From Psococerastis gibbosa (taxonomy: Eukaryota; Arthropoda; Insecta; Psocodea; Psocidae), in assembly GCA_963971405.1 (NCBI GenBank), contig OZ020490.1, forward strand, positions 26,065,464-26,129,463: a stretch of DNA of 64,000 bases. Direction: 5' to 3'. The translations under genes were made by a program, and so were the position numbers. How positions within the stretch are numbered: position 1 is the first letter of the stretch; each line of letters opens with the position of its first letter. The notes beneath the pieces are model-generated. The model saw only the letters and a program-made list of their open reading frames with translations. It did not search any database and was not told the DNA's origin. Below are positions 1 to 10,172 of the stretch, piece after piece.

Positions 1-203
1 AAATTATCAGTAGGCTATAATAAATTACTGTTCTACAACCTTCCTTTCTCTCTCTCTCTCGCTATTACAAACAGTAAAAAATATATGTTCGCACCAACAT
101 GACCTCGTTTATCTTTATCTATAAATTTATTTGTATTATTCTCACTCGCGTCTTCCCCCATACCATCAGCAATAATAACAATAAAGGGAGTAAGCCCGCT
201 CAC
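1..203 (-). other. P450 intron after coding exon 5
   Basis: The exon 5 donor (GTGAGC on the minus strand) is at 203-198. No further P450 coding segment is recognisable down to position 1, so the next exon lies outside the window. The stretch is AT-rich with a short CT run near 50-60. Confidence 0.6.
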
Positions 204-3200
204 CTTTTTTCGTCAGATAGCTGCGGTTTCCTTCCACACAAATTTGAATCAATTTCCCGCCAAATGTCTTCTTGAATTTCCGGATGCAAAACCAAGTAGA
301 GAAGCATGAAACTGAGAGTGTTGCCAATGGACTCAGCACCGGCAATGAACAAATCGATACAGACGGATAACAAGCTTAATTCGGTAAAATTAGGATCCTT
401 GGCACGCTCGATCTCACGTAGATATACATCGATGAAATCTCTAGGCTCATCGGCAGGATCCTTTTTGTGATCTTCTATGGAGTTCTAAAAATATGAAGTT
501 AATGCTAATTTTATTGTTAGCCGTCGAGTTTTGATTCCTTTTCTAGAAAGATATTATTGGGAGAGAAAGAGGAAGAAAGCAATAAAAATAGTTTCAAATG
601 TGGGCTTTTCTAAGTTATTTTGAAAATTATGACTTACAGGAAAACTGCTACATTTTCTGATTTGTTCTACTGATGATGTCTTATAGACTTTCCTATTGTT
701 TTTCTGATATTATTTTTTATTATCGTTATTATCAACTTCTTCCCCATCTGACAGAGTTAAATTAAATGCCTCATTTATAGCAGTTCCTTGTTGTACATAT
801 CCTCAGGAAAATCTTTGAAGAGCATACCTTGATGAAGTTGATCAAAGTTTCTTCACACCCAATCTTTTCGGGGATATTCAGTAGAGATCTGAAGAATCGT
901 CGAAGGAACACCCATTTATTGGTGAATCCGCCATCCCTAAACGTGTCGTACAGGGCTTCCAGAAGAACTTTGAAGGATTCGTCGTCATGCCGGTACCTTT
1001 TGCCCGCCATTAACCTCCAGAGGACGTTTATAGCAGAGGTGTTGAATAAGTTGGTTGTCTGAAAGTGAAATAAGAAACCCCGATTGAACAATATTGTAAT
1101 ACGGTCGATCCCATATTTAGGTCAATAACAACACTGAAATCCTTAATCGAAATGGGTCGTCTTTATTACGTTTTATTAAATTTTGTTAAATATACGATTG
1201 AATTATTGAGTTGACTACTTCGCCACTGCGGTAAGAAATCGTTGTGGGCATTGGGTAGATTTCTTTATTGCTTTCAGTTATTTACATCTAGTTCTCGTTT
1301 TTGTCTTGAATCAAAGCTGCACATGGAAAACATATTCTTCCTACATTTTCTGGCCATGCTTCGGAGGGCATGTAAAGGGGTCTCGGGCCTTCCTAGTTGA
1401 GTGTAAGAGGGGGCTTTATAGCCCTAACTCCGCTAGGTTGGCTTAGTAATAAATAAATAAAATAAATATTGACATTTTTTGTTCTATTACACTAAGCCAA
1501 CCTAGCGGAGTTAGGGCTATAAAGCCATCTCTTACACTCAACTAGTAAGGCCCGGGACCGCCTGCTTTACATGCCCTCCGAAGCAGGAAGTAGGAAGTGT
1601 AGGACTCGAACCAACAACCTTTCGGGTGAAAGTCAGAGTCCGTACCTCAACTCTACATGTCCTGACGTAATAGAACAAAAAGTCCTCATTTATTTATTTA
1701 TATTCTTCATTACCGTCTTATTGTCTCTAGAGTCTAGCCTATACCAACCTGGACTTTATTTTTGTTGTTCAACGATTGCTCAAAGAATTCGTCTATTTCT
1801 TCCATCATCACACCCTCTGTCGACGTTTTCCCGAATCCGAAGTCCCGTAAATGTCTGATTGTGAACCGCCTCTGGGTCGTCCAAAATGGGCCGTCGGTCA
1901 GGAGAATTCCTGTGTGACAATTGAATTGATTATTCCCCTCTGAAGTTTTGATATTTGTTTTTGATACAAGTTGAAGTGTTAGCCTAAACGCATATAAATT
2001 TCGCAAGTCCACGGCCCTCAAAATCGACAAATCCTCTATCAACTTCTCTACTTAATGTTTGGGCGAGATTAAACTTGTTTCATAGAACTTCTTCTCCTTT
2101 TGAGTTCCAAGTAGGTTCCTCATATCCAACTTGAAATTTTCTGCACACGCCTTCCTTGGTAGTCTCCTGCCATTGAAGCCATCAATGGTGCCTTCTAGAC
2201 GGTGTTTAGAAGCCCTTTATGTCTGATCAGGTGCCTCATCCACTTGACTCTTCTCAGTAGAGGTCTCCTGCATACGCCTTCCTTGGTAGGTTCCTGACAT
2301 TGAAGCCATCAATGGTGCCTTCTAGACGGTGTTTAGAAGCCCTTTATGTCTGATCAGGTGCCTCATCCACTTGACTCTTCTCAGTAGAGGTCTCCTGCAT
2401 ACGCCTTCCTTGGTAGGTTCCTGACATTGAAGCCATCACTGGTGCCTTCCACAGAACAGCATAATATATATATGGTGCCTTCTGTACGGTGTTAAGGAGC
2501 CCTACATGTCTGATCAGGTGCTTCATTCGCTTGACTCTTCTCAGAGCCCTATCAATCCTCTCTCAACTCCTCTATTTAATGTTTGGCCGAGCAAGAGTTA
2601 GGTTTCTTTCTTAAAACTTGCCGCATTTTCTGCCAGTAGTAATTTGAAAGAATAATAATAGCCTGAGTACGGTCTGACGTTCTGCGGACCACTCAGGCCG
2701 ACAATGTGTCGCTGCAGACCACTCGTTACAACTATTATTATTTTTTTTTTTAAGAATTAGAAGGCTTTCAAAGATATCACTATATTTTGCTTACAGTATG
2801 ATTTGAATTTACGACAATGTGAATGAGAAACTAGGGCTCGCATGTTGTTGTATTTTCGGCTTACCGGTAACTTAAGTCACTGCATGCATTCTCACGGGCC
2901 ATTTGCCAGCAGGGTCTCACTGACCACCGCAGCTGGGAACCACTGTCTTAGATTATCTTTGACATTGTCGTGCCTATTTCACGAGCTACATATGAGTTAC
3001 TATTTACCATTGACTGCTGTATTAGACGCTAATGCGATATTCGGAGGTCTGCCCTGGATCTCGTCAATCTTATAAACTTCCATAACATGTTTGGGAGAGC
3101 AGAAAAACACTGTGTTTCTCATGCCCAATTTGGCGCCAATAATTGGCCCGTATTTCTCTCTTGCCTTCTCCAGGTACAAGTGAAGGTTCAGGAGCTCCAG

Positions 3201-4892
3201 AAACGGTACTGACCCCACTAGAGGTAGTATGGTTGGGCCTGCAAAGTTATAAAAACATTACTACCAGCCGAATTGAGCATTAGCTTACTAGGTACTCTAT
3301 AAATAAATAAAACATAGGAAGAAAATTGAGAAATAAATAAGAAATAATTTCCAGCATGTGTAATATCTCCCTCTCTAGCAAGTTGCAGTGGTGTCATTTC
3401 AGCTTTAGCTTGGGGGAGGGGGGACAAATTTTTTTACGATGCACCATTCACAAGAAATGAAGAAATCTATAATTTCCAACGCTCTCTTTTACTTGACTTC
3501 AATGTAAGGTAATTTCCCACCATTTATTAACTAAAGGGTCAAATTTATTGACCATTATATAAAAACTCTGATGTGCAAAGTTTGTTTCCTATATTATTAT
3601 TTTCTTAGGATTAAGTTACGCATTTATTATTTATCAATGTTGCCCCCGCCTAGCCCCACAAACGACGCCCTGCTCTCTTGGTTTTTTTGTCTGCATCAAA
3701 GTTGCGATAGTCAAGAGCCTATCAAAAAATTGTATCCTTGTTAAGTCAGCATCTGTTAGACTAGACCATAATAGGGTAATTCGGTTGTCAGTTTTGCTTA
3801 TCTTGTCAACATGCTGCTGATAACCTATCAACTCTTGTGAGCCAGCCAAAAACTAATGTGGTCAATGAAAAAATCTCTCTGCAACAGCAACTGGAATGGT
3901 ACCATCCCAAACACTTCCATTTTCGCAGCGGTTGCTCTTCCAATTGAGCTACAGCAGGAAATGGACATTATGAATCATTTCTTAACGACTAATATTGCAT
4001 GCATATTCCTGCATGTATCGCAGCAAAAGTAGGTCTTGATGCGACGCAGAAGTACCGAACCTGTAACTTATAAATAAAGCTACCTTTATCTGGTAAAGCA
4101 ACTGTCGCTGTCTCTTTACTATGTTAAAGAAATACCTACTCTGCGATAAATTTCTTGGAGCCGCCAAATATTAGTCTAGAATCCTAGAACCCAATCAGCT
4201 CATACACTGAGAAATAAGAGGGTATACAGTACAATGTATGGTAGGTACTTGACGCGTCACCTTCAATGCTTTTCTTGAATATTGTACATTAATGTACTAC
4301 TTGTATTATTGCGTAGGTACTGAAGGTACTAGATGGCCTATGCCTCATTGAGTTAATTCTTCCAGGAGAAGGACCAATGTTATATGCTAAATAGGCTCGA
4401 ATTCGTTCATGTTAACAAATGCGTATGAGATTGTGCGTTGAACGAAATGTCGGACAAAAAAATCAGCTCTCTGTCTAGCCTACTCAGACCAGTAGTAGTA
4501 GTATGGTTTGACACAGTCCCAGGCCACGGTGTGGGCCCATAGGACTCCAGTGGACCTCCTGATTATAGTGGATTCCGAACCACTTGGGAAACACAGTGAA
4601 GTCACACGATTAGTTCGGAGGTGACCAGGACAAGTCCTACCATGTTTCCCTACCGGCACTGTGCACACGACCAATTTATCTGCAGCTTTGAACCTGCTCT
4701 GGTCCGCTGGATTCAACTTGGTATGGCAGCCGGCTACTCAGACCAGTAAATTCCGTTAAAAAAAGTTCATTCAATAAATATTTTAAAATATCCTATTTTT
4801 CATATTATACCTGGAGGAAAATTTGGTGGCCTCAGGTTCCAGCAGTGGTAAACAAAAAGTGTTAATAGAAATATTACCACAAGTTCCCACAT
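204..4892 (-). CDS. Cytochrome P450, clan 2, microsomal (5 coding exons; 3' part off the left edge)
   Basis: Haem-thiolate monooxygenase anchored in the ER membrane. Coding exons in gene order: 4892-4811, 3238-3008, 1909-1749, 1058-828, 484-204, all with AG/GT borders and matching phases (1,1,0,0,2), giving about 328 residues. Residues 1-20 are a hydrophobic signal anchor (MWELVVIFLLTLFVY), followed by the proline hinge PPGP at 26-29. WxxxR of helix C is at 114-118 within DGPFWTTQRRF, followed by RHLRDFGFG. The I-helix oxygen-binding motif AGAES is at 283-287. The ExxR and cysteine haem-binding motifs are missing because the gene runs past position 1. The order and wording (EIQGRPP, GILLTDGPFW, RHLRDFGFG) are typical of insect clan-2 P450s of the CYP15/303/304/305 kind, but I cannot assign a family, substrate or whether it is a hormone enzyme. 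The start was chosen because exon 1 supplies exactly the anchor and half the PPGP glycine. Introns carry SINEs and a tandem repeat; no break is seen. Confidence 0.9.
1341..1468 (+). repeat. tRNA-derived SINE, 3' half
   Basis: Body and tail of the window's main SINE family: 'ctacattttctggccatg', the gagggcatgtaaag block, the 'agccctaactccgctagg' block and a TAAATAAATA tail. The tRNA-like head is missing. It lies in P450 intron 3, facing the next copy. Confidence 0.75.
1475..1664 (-). repeat. tRNA-derived SINE, nearly full length
   Basis: Reverse-oriented copy. The B box reads GGTTCGAGTCC (1602-1612 as its complement), next to the family's acccgaaaggtt block. It ends at the degenerate A box. 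With the copy at 1341-1468 it forms an inverted pair inside the P450 intron. Confidence 0.8.
2141..2546. repeat. Tandem repeat, three units of about 127 bp
   Basis: The marker 'tctgatcaggtgc' recurs at about 2222, 2349 and 2509. The first two units are nearly identical; the third carries about 30 extra bases with a TATATATA insertion. It lies in P450 intron 2. Confidence 0.85.
3887..3960 (-). repeat. tRNA-like pseudogene or SINE head
   Basis: On the minus strand 'tagctcaattggaagagc' is a good tRNA D-arm/A box, and about 45 nt later GGTACCATTCC resembles a degenerate B box. The anticodon stem does not pair and there is no matching acceptor stem, so this is a tRNA relic rather than a working tRNA. 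It is in P450 intron 1. Confidence 0.5.
4551..4730 (-). repeat. Dispersed repeat 'R', copy 1
   Basis: Shares blocks such as 'tccgaaccacttggg', 'ccaggacaagtcc' and 'gtgcacacgaccaa' with 63519-63837 (same orientation) and 45250-45546 (opposite). No protein family is recognised; open frames across it are not conserved. Strand is arbitrary. Confidence 0.65.
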
Positions 4893-5038
4893 TTTAGCAT
4901 ATACGGTACCGGTATAAAACGTATAAAGTATTAAATCTCAGCTACTGTGTCAATGGAAGTCCTCGGGGACCTTATAGCTTTGACTTGTGATGTGCGACTG
5001 ATGAGTCTTGATAGAATAGATTAAGTAGGTCTATATGT

Positions 5039-5568
5039 CAGGGGCGGATCCATGAAGTTTATCTGCGAGGGGCGCATAAAGGGACATTGGGGGTCCAGGG
5101 GATGTATAAAAAAACTGGAGCAACATAGTTTTTAAGATCTTCACTTGCATTAATTTAGACCCCCTCCTCAGGGTTGCCAGATTTAGGGAAGAAAAAAGAA
5201 TGCCTGTACATGTCTGTCGGGCCCGTTTCAGTTTCAGGACAATAGTCTTAATAATAATAGGGCTGAAGTTCAAACCATGGAAGCAGGCGCGGGTCTACGG
5301 GGGGGGGGGCTATGGAGGCTATACCCCCCCCCCCCCATTAGGCTCCTAAAAATGCATAAAACCCCACTATTTCAGTCCTATTTCTCACAAATTTTCTACC
5401 GGGAAGACCCCCGGGCCCCCCTTGTGCTCAATTGTATTAATTACCTATTATATAGAACCCTTATTGCTCTGAAAATGCGTAAAACCCCAATAATTTAGCC
5501 CTGTTTTTCACAATTTCTTCGTATTTAATCTTAGCCCCCTCCTTGGTCTCATTCTAGATCCGCGTCTG
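5039..5568. mobile_element. hAT-like element, degenerate
   Basis: Begins CAGGGGCGGATCC and ends in the near-complement GATCCGCGTCTG. The inside contains long G and C runs and no transposase. The flanks do not form a clear 8-bp duplication, so the boundaries are tentative. Confidence 0.45.
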
Positions 5569-5827
5569 TATGGACGCACAAGGTGACTTTCGCTATGAGA
5601 GGGTGGCTTCATTCCGCCTGCTAAAAGTGGTAACCCTATTAATACAGTAGGTAGCCTTTTACTAAAGAATCTGCTCAAATTTATACATTTAAGGCATAGA
5701 TTTCTAACTACTTTGTAAACAAATGAGACCTGGGTAGGCTATTTTTTACAAAATTAATTAATTCCTCCTTTCGCAGCCGCAACGATAACGGAATGGAAAT
5801 TCATTAATACAAGCTTTTGTTTTTTTT

Positions 5828-6070
5828 TCCACCGGGGAATTTACTTCATTTGACGTTTGTTTTGTTTTAAGGAGACTATTATGTAGATCGATTATAAATT
5901 ACGGTAAGTTATAATATGGTTTAGCAGACATCATTAATAAGTCTCTACCATATTATAACTTAATTTATAATAGATAAGTTAAGTATCTACATAATAGTCT
6001 CCTTAAAACAAAACAAACGTCAATGACAAAATCACAAAAGAAGTAAATTCGCCGGAGGAATGGCCGCCTA
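5828..6070. mobile_element. Palindromic MITE
   Basis: The arms 'tgacgtttgttttgtttta' and its complement enclose a second palindrome around 'gtagataagttaag'. Outer arms (aatttacttc / gaagtaaatt) extend it to the given limits. The 'taaggagactat' core also occurs in MITEs at 31747 and 60786. It has no coding capacity. Confidence 0.7.
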
Positions 6071-6449
6071 AGTAAATTTTGTAAATTTGCATTTTCGCTC
6101 CTGAAACATTATTTCTCAAAAAAAAAAAACACGAAAGAGTGCAATAAACCAAAAGCTAATCCAGCGGAAAATTTAGGGGGGGGGGGGGTCAAGTCAAGTT
6201 GTAAGTTTAAAAGGTAATTTTTTTGTTGAAAATTTGAGTTTTATTCAATTTTTAGAATTTTTTTTATTATAAATGAATTTACTCATTTAGGGGGGTCATG
6301 ACCCCGACATGTGGATCCACCATTGCATTAAACGGATGAGAAATCTTATCGAGTTTCGAAAAATGTTGTCCTCCGTAATCTCGTATTTTATAGCAATAGC
6401 CGCCTATCTAAAATCTAAAAATCGAAAAATACGACTAGAAAGGCTGTTC
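6071..6449. other. Interval with no gene seen
   Basis: AT-rich sequence with a G run (about 6175-6188). A 60-codon frame over 6309-6491 runs into a MITE and has no recognisable content. Confidence 0.5.
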
Positions 6450-6624
6450 CAGCAGCCTGATCGAGGCGATTATAATACCGGGGTTAAATAAATACCCTAG
6501 GATTATAACTGTAAACAAACAAATTTTGAATAGCACTTTCCATTACAAAATTCTCTTGTTTACATTTTTACTACCAGGGGATTAAATAAATGCCGGTATT
6601 ATAATCGCCTCGATCAGGCTGCTG
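6450..6624. mobile_element. MITE family with CAGCAGCCTGATCGAGGCG ends
   Basis: Near-perfect terminal inverted repeats of about 35 bp starting CAGCAGCCTGATCGAGGCG enclose 'gtaaacaaacaaattttg' and its partial complement. A second, nearly identical copy is at 9186-9353. Confidence 0.85.
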
Positions 6625-6712
6625 ATATTGGCCAAAACAGTGTTTTTATTATTCTTATACCACTCACGGTTTGCCAAAACAAAATATAAACTGTCCAATT
6701 TTAAGAGCAGCT

Positions 6713-6851
6713 GGCCTACTATGCCGTTTAGTATTAACTTATTCTTGGGGCTAGAAATGTAAACAAAACAATTTTGAGTGGCACCTTCCATACTAAAATT
6801 ATCTTGATTCAATCCCAGGTTAAGATTAAAAATGATTGCCGTAGTAGGTCC
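6713..6851. repeat. Inverted-repeat element related to the 6450 MITE
   Basis: Bounded by GGCCTACTA and TAGTAGGTCC and carrying the 'atgtaaacaaaacaatttt' core in a more diverged form. Partial relatives lie at about 9078-9165 and 9783-9945. Confidence 0.5.
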
Positions 6852-7097
6852 GCAGGTTAGCAAATTCTTACATCCTAAAGTAACTCCCTATCAATGGCGT
6901 AAATACAAAATCGTTGTGTGTTTCAAATTATAAATTTAATATCACTAAATTTATAAAACAAAAAGTACTAGGCAGGATACCATTATAACATTAGCCTACA
7001 AAATAGACTTATAAAAACAAAGAACTTAAAAAGTGCCTCTAAAATTTGCAATAAATTAGCAAGCTGCAAGTACTGGTGGCTCGGATCATGTTCCTAT

Positions 7098-7222
7098 GAA
7101 TATTCTATGAAAGCAGAATCGCCCAATCAGTCCCATGCGATCCGAGAACTACTTTGCCGTATTCTTTTATTAGACGTTGTACAAAATAAATAATTGGGCG
7201 ATTCTACTTTCATGGAATATTC
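7098..7222. repeat. Inverted repeat
   Basis: Arms of about 29 bp (7098-7127 and 7193-7222, 'gaatattctatgaaag' and its near-complement) flank about 65 bp. Probably a small MITE. Confidence 0.6.
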
Positions 7223-7350
7223 ATCGGTACCTACTTCATCTGAGCCAACAGTATTACAACAAATGTTTAATGTGGCATAACAGAATAGAATATGGTACGC
7301 AAACGATAAACATAATAGTTTCCTTAGTAACTTTGTAAAACTTGCTGTCA

Positions 7351-7813
7351 CACATTGTTAAAATTAATCACTTTGTATAGTTTTACGTAATAAAATAAAA
7401 TTAAAAACATACACAACCGGTTTCGGCTCACGCCATCAAGTGCGATTGAAAACAGATAAAACAAAAAGGTATGCAAGCTAAAATAAAACAAAACTCTTGA
7501 TAATTTAGAAACCATTGAGATTAGGGAACCTATGGTTAAAAACAAAACTTTACTTAATGACATAACCTTTTTAAGTAGTTCCCCCTTGTTGGCGCTTCCA
7601 TTGGTTATGTTTAATTGTTCAATTTAAATTGTTTACTTTATGCGATGCTGTGTGTTATCCTGACAATGAGTTTTGTTTTGTTTTAGCTTGCATACCTTTT
7701 TGTTTTATCTGTTTTCAATCGCACTTGATGGCGTGAGCCGAAACCGGTTGTGTATGTTTTTAATTATATTTTATAACGTAAAACTATACAAAGTGATTAA
7801 TTTTAACAATGTG
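7351..7813. repeat. Long inverted repeat, arms of about 147 bp
   Basis: 7351-7497 and 7668-7813 are near-perfect complements around a 170-bp spacer. They include 'gccgaaaccggttgtg' and 'aacagataaaacaaaaag'. Only a few differences are seen, so it is recent or maintained. No transposase is present; frames across it are mirror images. Confidence 0.9.
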
Positions 7814-9077
7814 TCCCAAACGATAACTATTTTTTACCTCAGCTTAATAGTTAAAGTGGGTCAAAACTCCCAATATGGAAATAAAGACAACATTTTATTT
7901 TCCTCCGAAGCTTACAAAACAGAGACATTTAGAATTTACTTGTTTACATCTTGTTACTTGTTACTTGTTTGCATCTGAGAAATTTGTATCTTTAGAAAAT
8001 GGAATGATTCAGTCTCGAATTTTCATGCTGTCATTGCTGTTTTACCATTAACAGACAATCAGGGGGGGGGGGAGCCTTACAGGTGTAAAAATCAAATATC
8101 TCATGAAATACCTAATGTGGAGTTGTCAGGACAAACAGAAGACATTTTTCAGAGCATTTCTTACGCAATTATTGAATTTATTTCCAAAAAAATATATTGC
8201 CGTGGTAGTCCCAAAGACTAAATAAAGTTTAATAACTGTGGCGATCAGTGTGTAACGGCAACATAATGAACAATAAAGCGTAGAGAATATGTTTTTTTTT
8301 TTTTTGTTATGACACCTCACTTATAGGTCTACGATCGATATTACAGGAAAACTGGGCTTAAGTATGCACCCACCACCAAACAGAACTGCTGGAGACATAG
8401 ACAGTACAGGTAAAGTAAAATGCTAGTTTTTACACATAACGGTGAAACAAAATAAATTCCACTTAAAAACCAAAAAAACATTTAGCCTAAAACTACAACA
8501 TGATAAAATAACAAATATTACTTCAATGTAATTCCAATTAATTTCCCTATGGTTTTGTTTAATAAATCGATCGAAATGTTCCCATTGCTTTGTTCACTAA
8601 GTTTTCCTAAATTAGGAACCATGTTTTATTTTCACGTAGGCATAGAGCCATTAAGAGAAAATTGTTCGAGATTTAAATTTGTTCTTTTCTAATCTAGCTT
8701 AGTTTTCAATAAGGTTTAGTCAGAAAATATAGAAGTTATAAGTAGAAGCATTAACAGAACCTTATCAAAAAACCAAGGAAACATACTAAGCCAAATTACT
8801 GGCACCATATTTTCGGCTAAATTGTTCGCATTTTCAAATAAAATAATACTTTAGATACTAAAGGATTTCGCCAAATAGACATCAACATAGGTAGACTTGG
8901 GCCCGAAATGATTCGACACGAGTTGCCGACGTTTCTTCATTGTAACAAATGGGTACCTAGTTGGAAAGATTTCAGAGACTGGATTAAAATTAAAAAGCTG
9001 CTTAAAAAGAACAGTTAAGCCTTGTTAACAAAGACATTCATGTCCTTCAGCGGCATGCCAATCAGATCCGCCTGCAG
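7814..9077. other. AT-rich interval with no gene seen
   Basis: No recognisable protein or RNA gene. It contains a G run near 8061 and a T run near 8291; short open frames are not conserved with anything else in the window. Confidence 0.5.
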
Positions 9078-9185
9078 GCCTACTATGCAGTTTACTAATA
9101 ACTTAATTTCAATCCAAAATGTAAACAAGACAATTTTAGAATGGAAATTACTACTCTTCAATTGTTCTGTTTACATTTGTAACCC

Positions 9186-9353
9186 CAGCAGCCTGATCGA
9201 GGCGATTATAATACCGGGGTTAAATAAATACCCTGTAACTGTAAACAAACAAATTTTGAATAGCACTTTCCATTATAAAATTATCTTGTTTACATTTTTA
9301 TTACCAGGGGATTAAATAAATACCGGTATTATAATCGTCTCGATCAGGCTGCA
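9186..9353. mobile_element. MITE, second copy of the 6450 family
   Basis: Same terminal repeats and interior as 6450-6624, differing at only a few positions and lacking a short 'aggatta' segment. Confidence 0.85.
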
Positions 9354-9368
9354 GGTGAACCCAGTTAA

Positions 9369-9758
9369 GGCTGAGTGTTCAAAATGTTTTGTAAACAAGA
9401 AATTTTGCTGATTTTTTGACGAAAATAATTTATTGCTCATTCCACAGATACAAAGATAACAAAGTGAACAGATAAAAAACTCATAAAAAATCCAAGTTAT
9501 CGCAGGAAGCTTATATTTTCTGAACTGAAATATTATTACCTTAAAAAATTTGGATAAAGAGCCTTAAACCCATTTTGTAGCACAGTTGTACTGTAAATCT
9601 GTAAGGGAAATGGACAGCTTTCACAGAAAGCTCGTATTTTTTAAGATTTTTTCATTTGTTCCCTTTTATATCTTTGTGGCTGAGGAACGAGCAATTAATT
9701 AATTTCGTCCAAAAAGTACGATAATTTCTTGTTTACAAAACATTTTGAACACTCAGCC
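9369..9758. mobile_element. piggyBac-type MITE flanked by TTAA
   Basis: Terminal repeats GGCTGAGTGTTCAAAATG and complement extend for over 30 bp. TTAA sits at both sides (9365-9368 and 9759-9762), the target duplication typical of piggyBac elements. The 390-bp interior is non-coding and partly palindromic. Confidence 0.8.
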
Positions 9759-10172
9759 TTAAGTACCCTATCGCGTATGGTTAAGTTATTACCAAACGGC
9801 ATAATAGGCCCGTAGTGTGCCTACTATGGCGATTATTTATAATCTTAAACTGGGACTAAAAATGTAAACAAGGTAATTTTATAATGGAAAAAACTACTCA
9901 AAATTGGTTTGTTTACATTTTTAACCCCAAGAATAAGGTAATACTAATCAGCATAGTATACCCACTGGTCGATACAGTCAGTCCCACCACGCGGTCCGCG
10001 GTACCGCATTAAATTATATAATAAATAAAAAACTGAATGATTTTTTTTCATCCAGGGAAGGCCACTATCTATAGTAAATTAAATTTTAAATAAATAGTTA
10101 ATAAGTTTTGTGGTGCCAATTTTCAAGGATTTTTAGCCTATTCATCGATTGCCAATGCCACTCCTACCAAAC

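Noticed and set aside
3887-3960. A functional tRNA gene
   Set aside because: The A box is good, but the anticodon and acceptor stems do not form and the B box is degenerate.
7348-7978. Frames of 71 and 101 codons sharing 'LHTFLFYLFSIALDGVSRNR'
   Set aside because: The shared sequence is the two arms of the 147-bp inverted repeat read on opposite strands, not two related genes.
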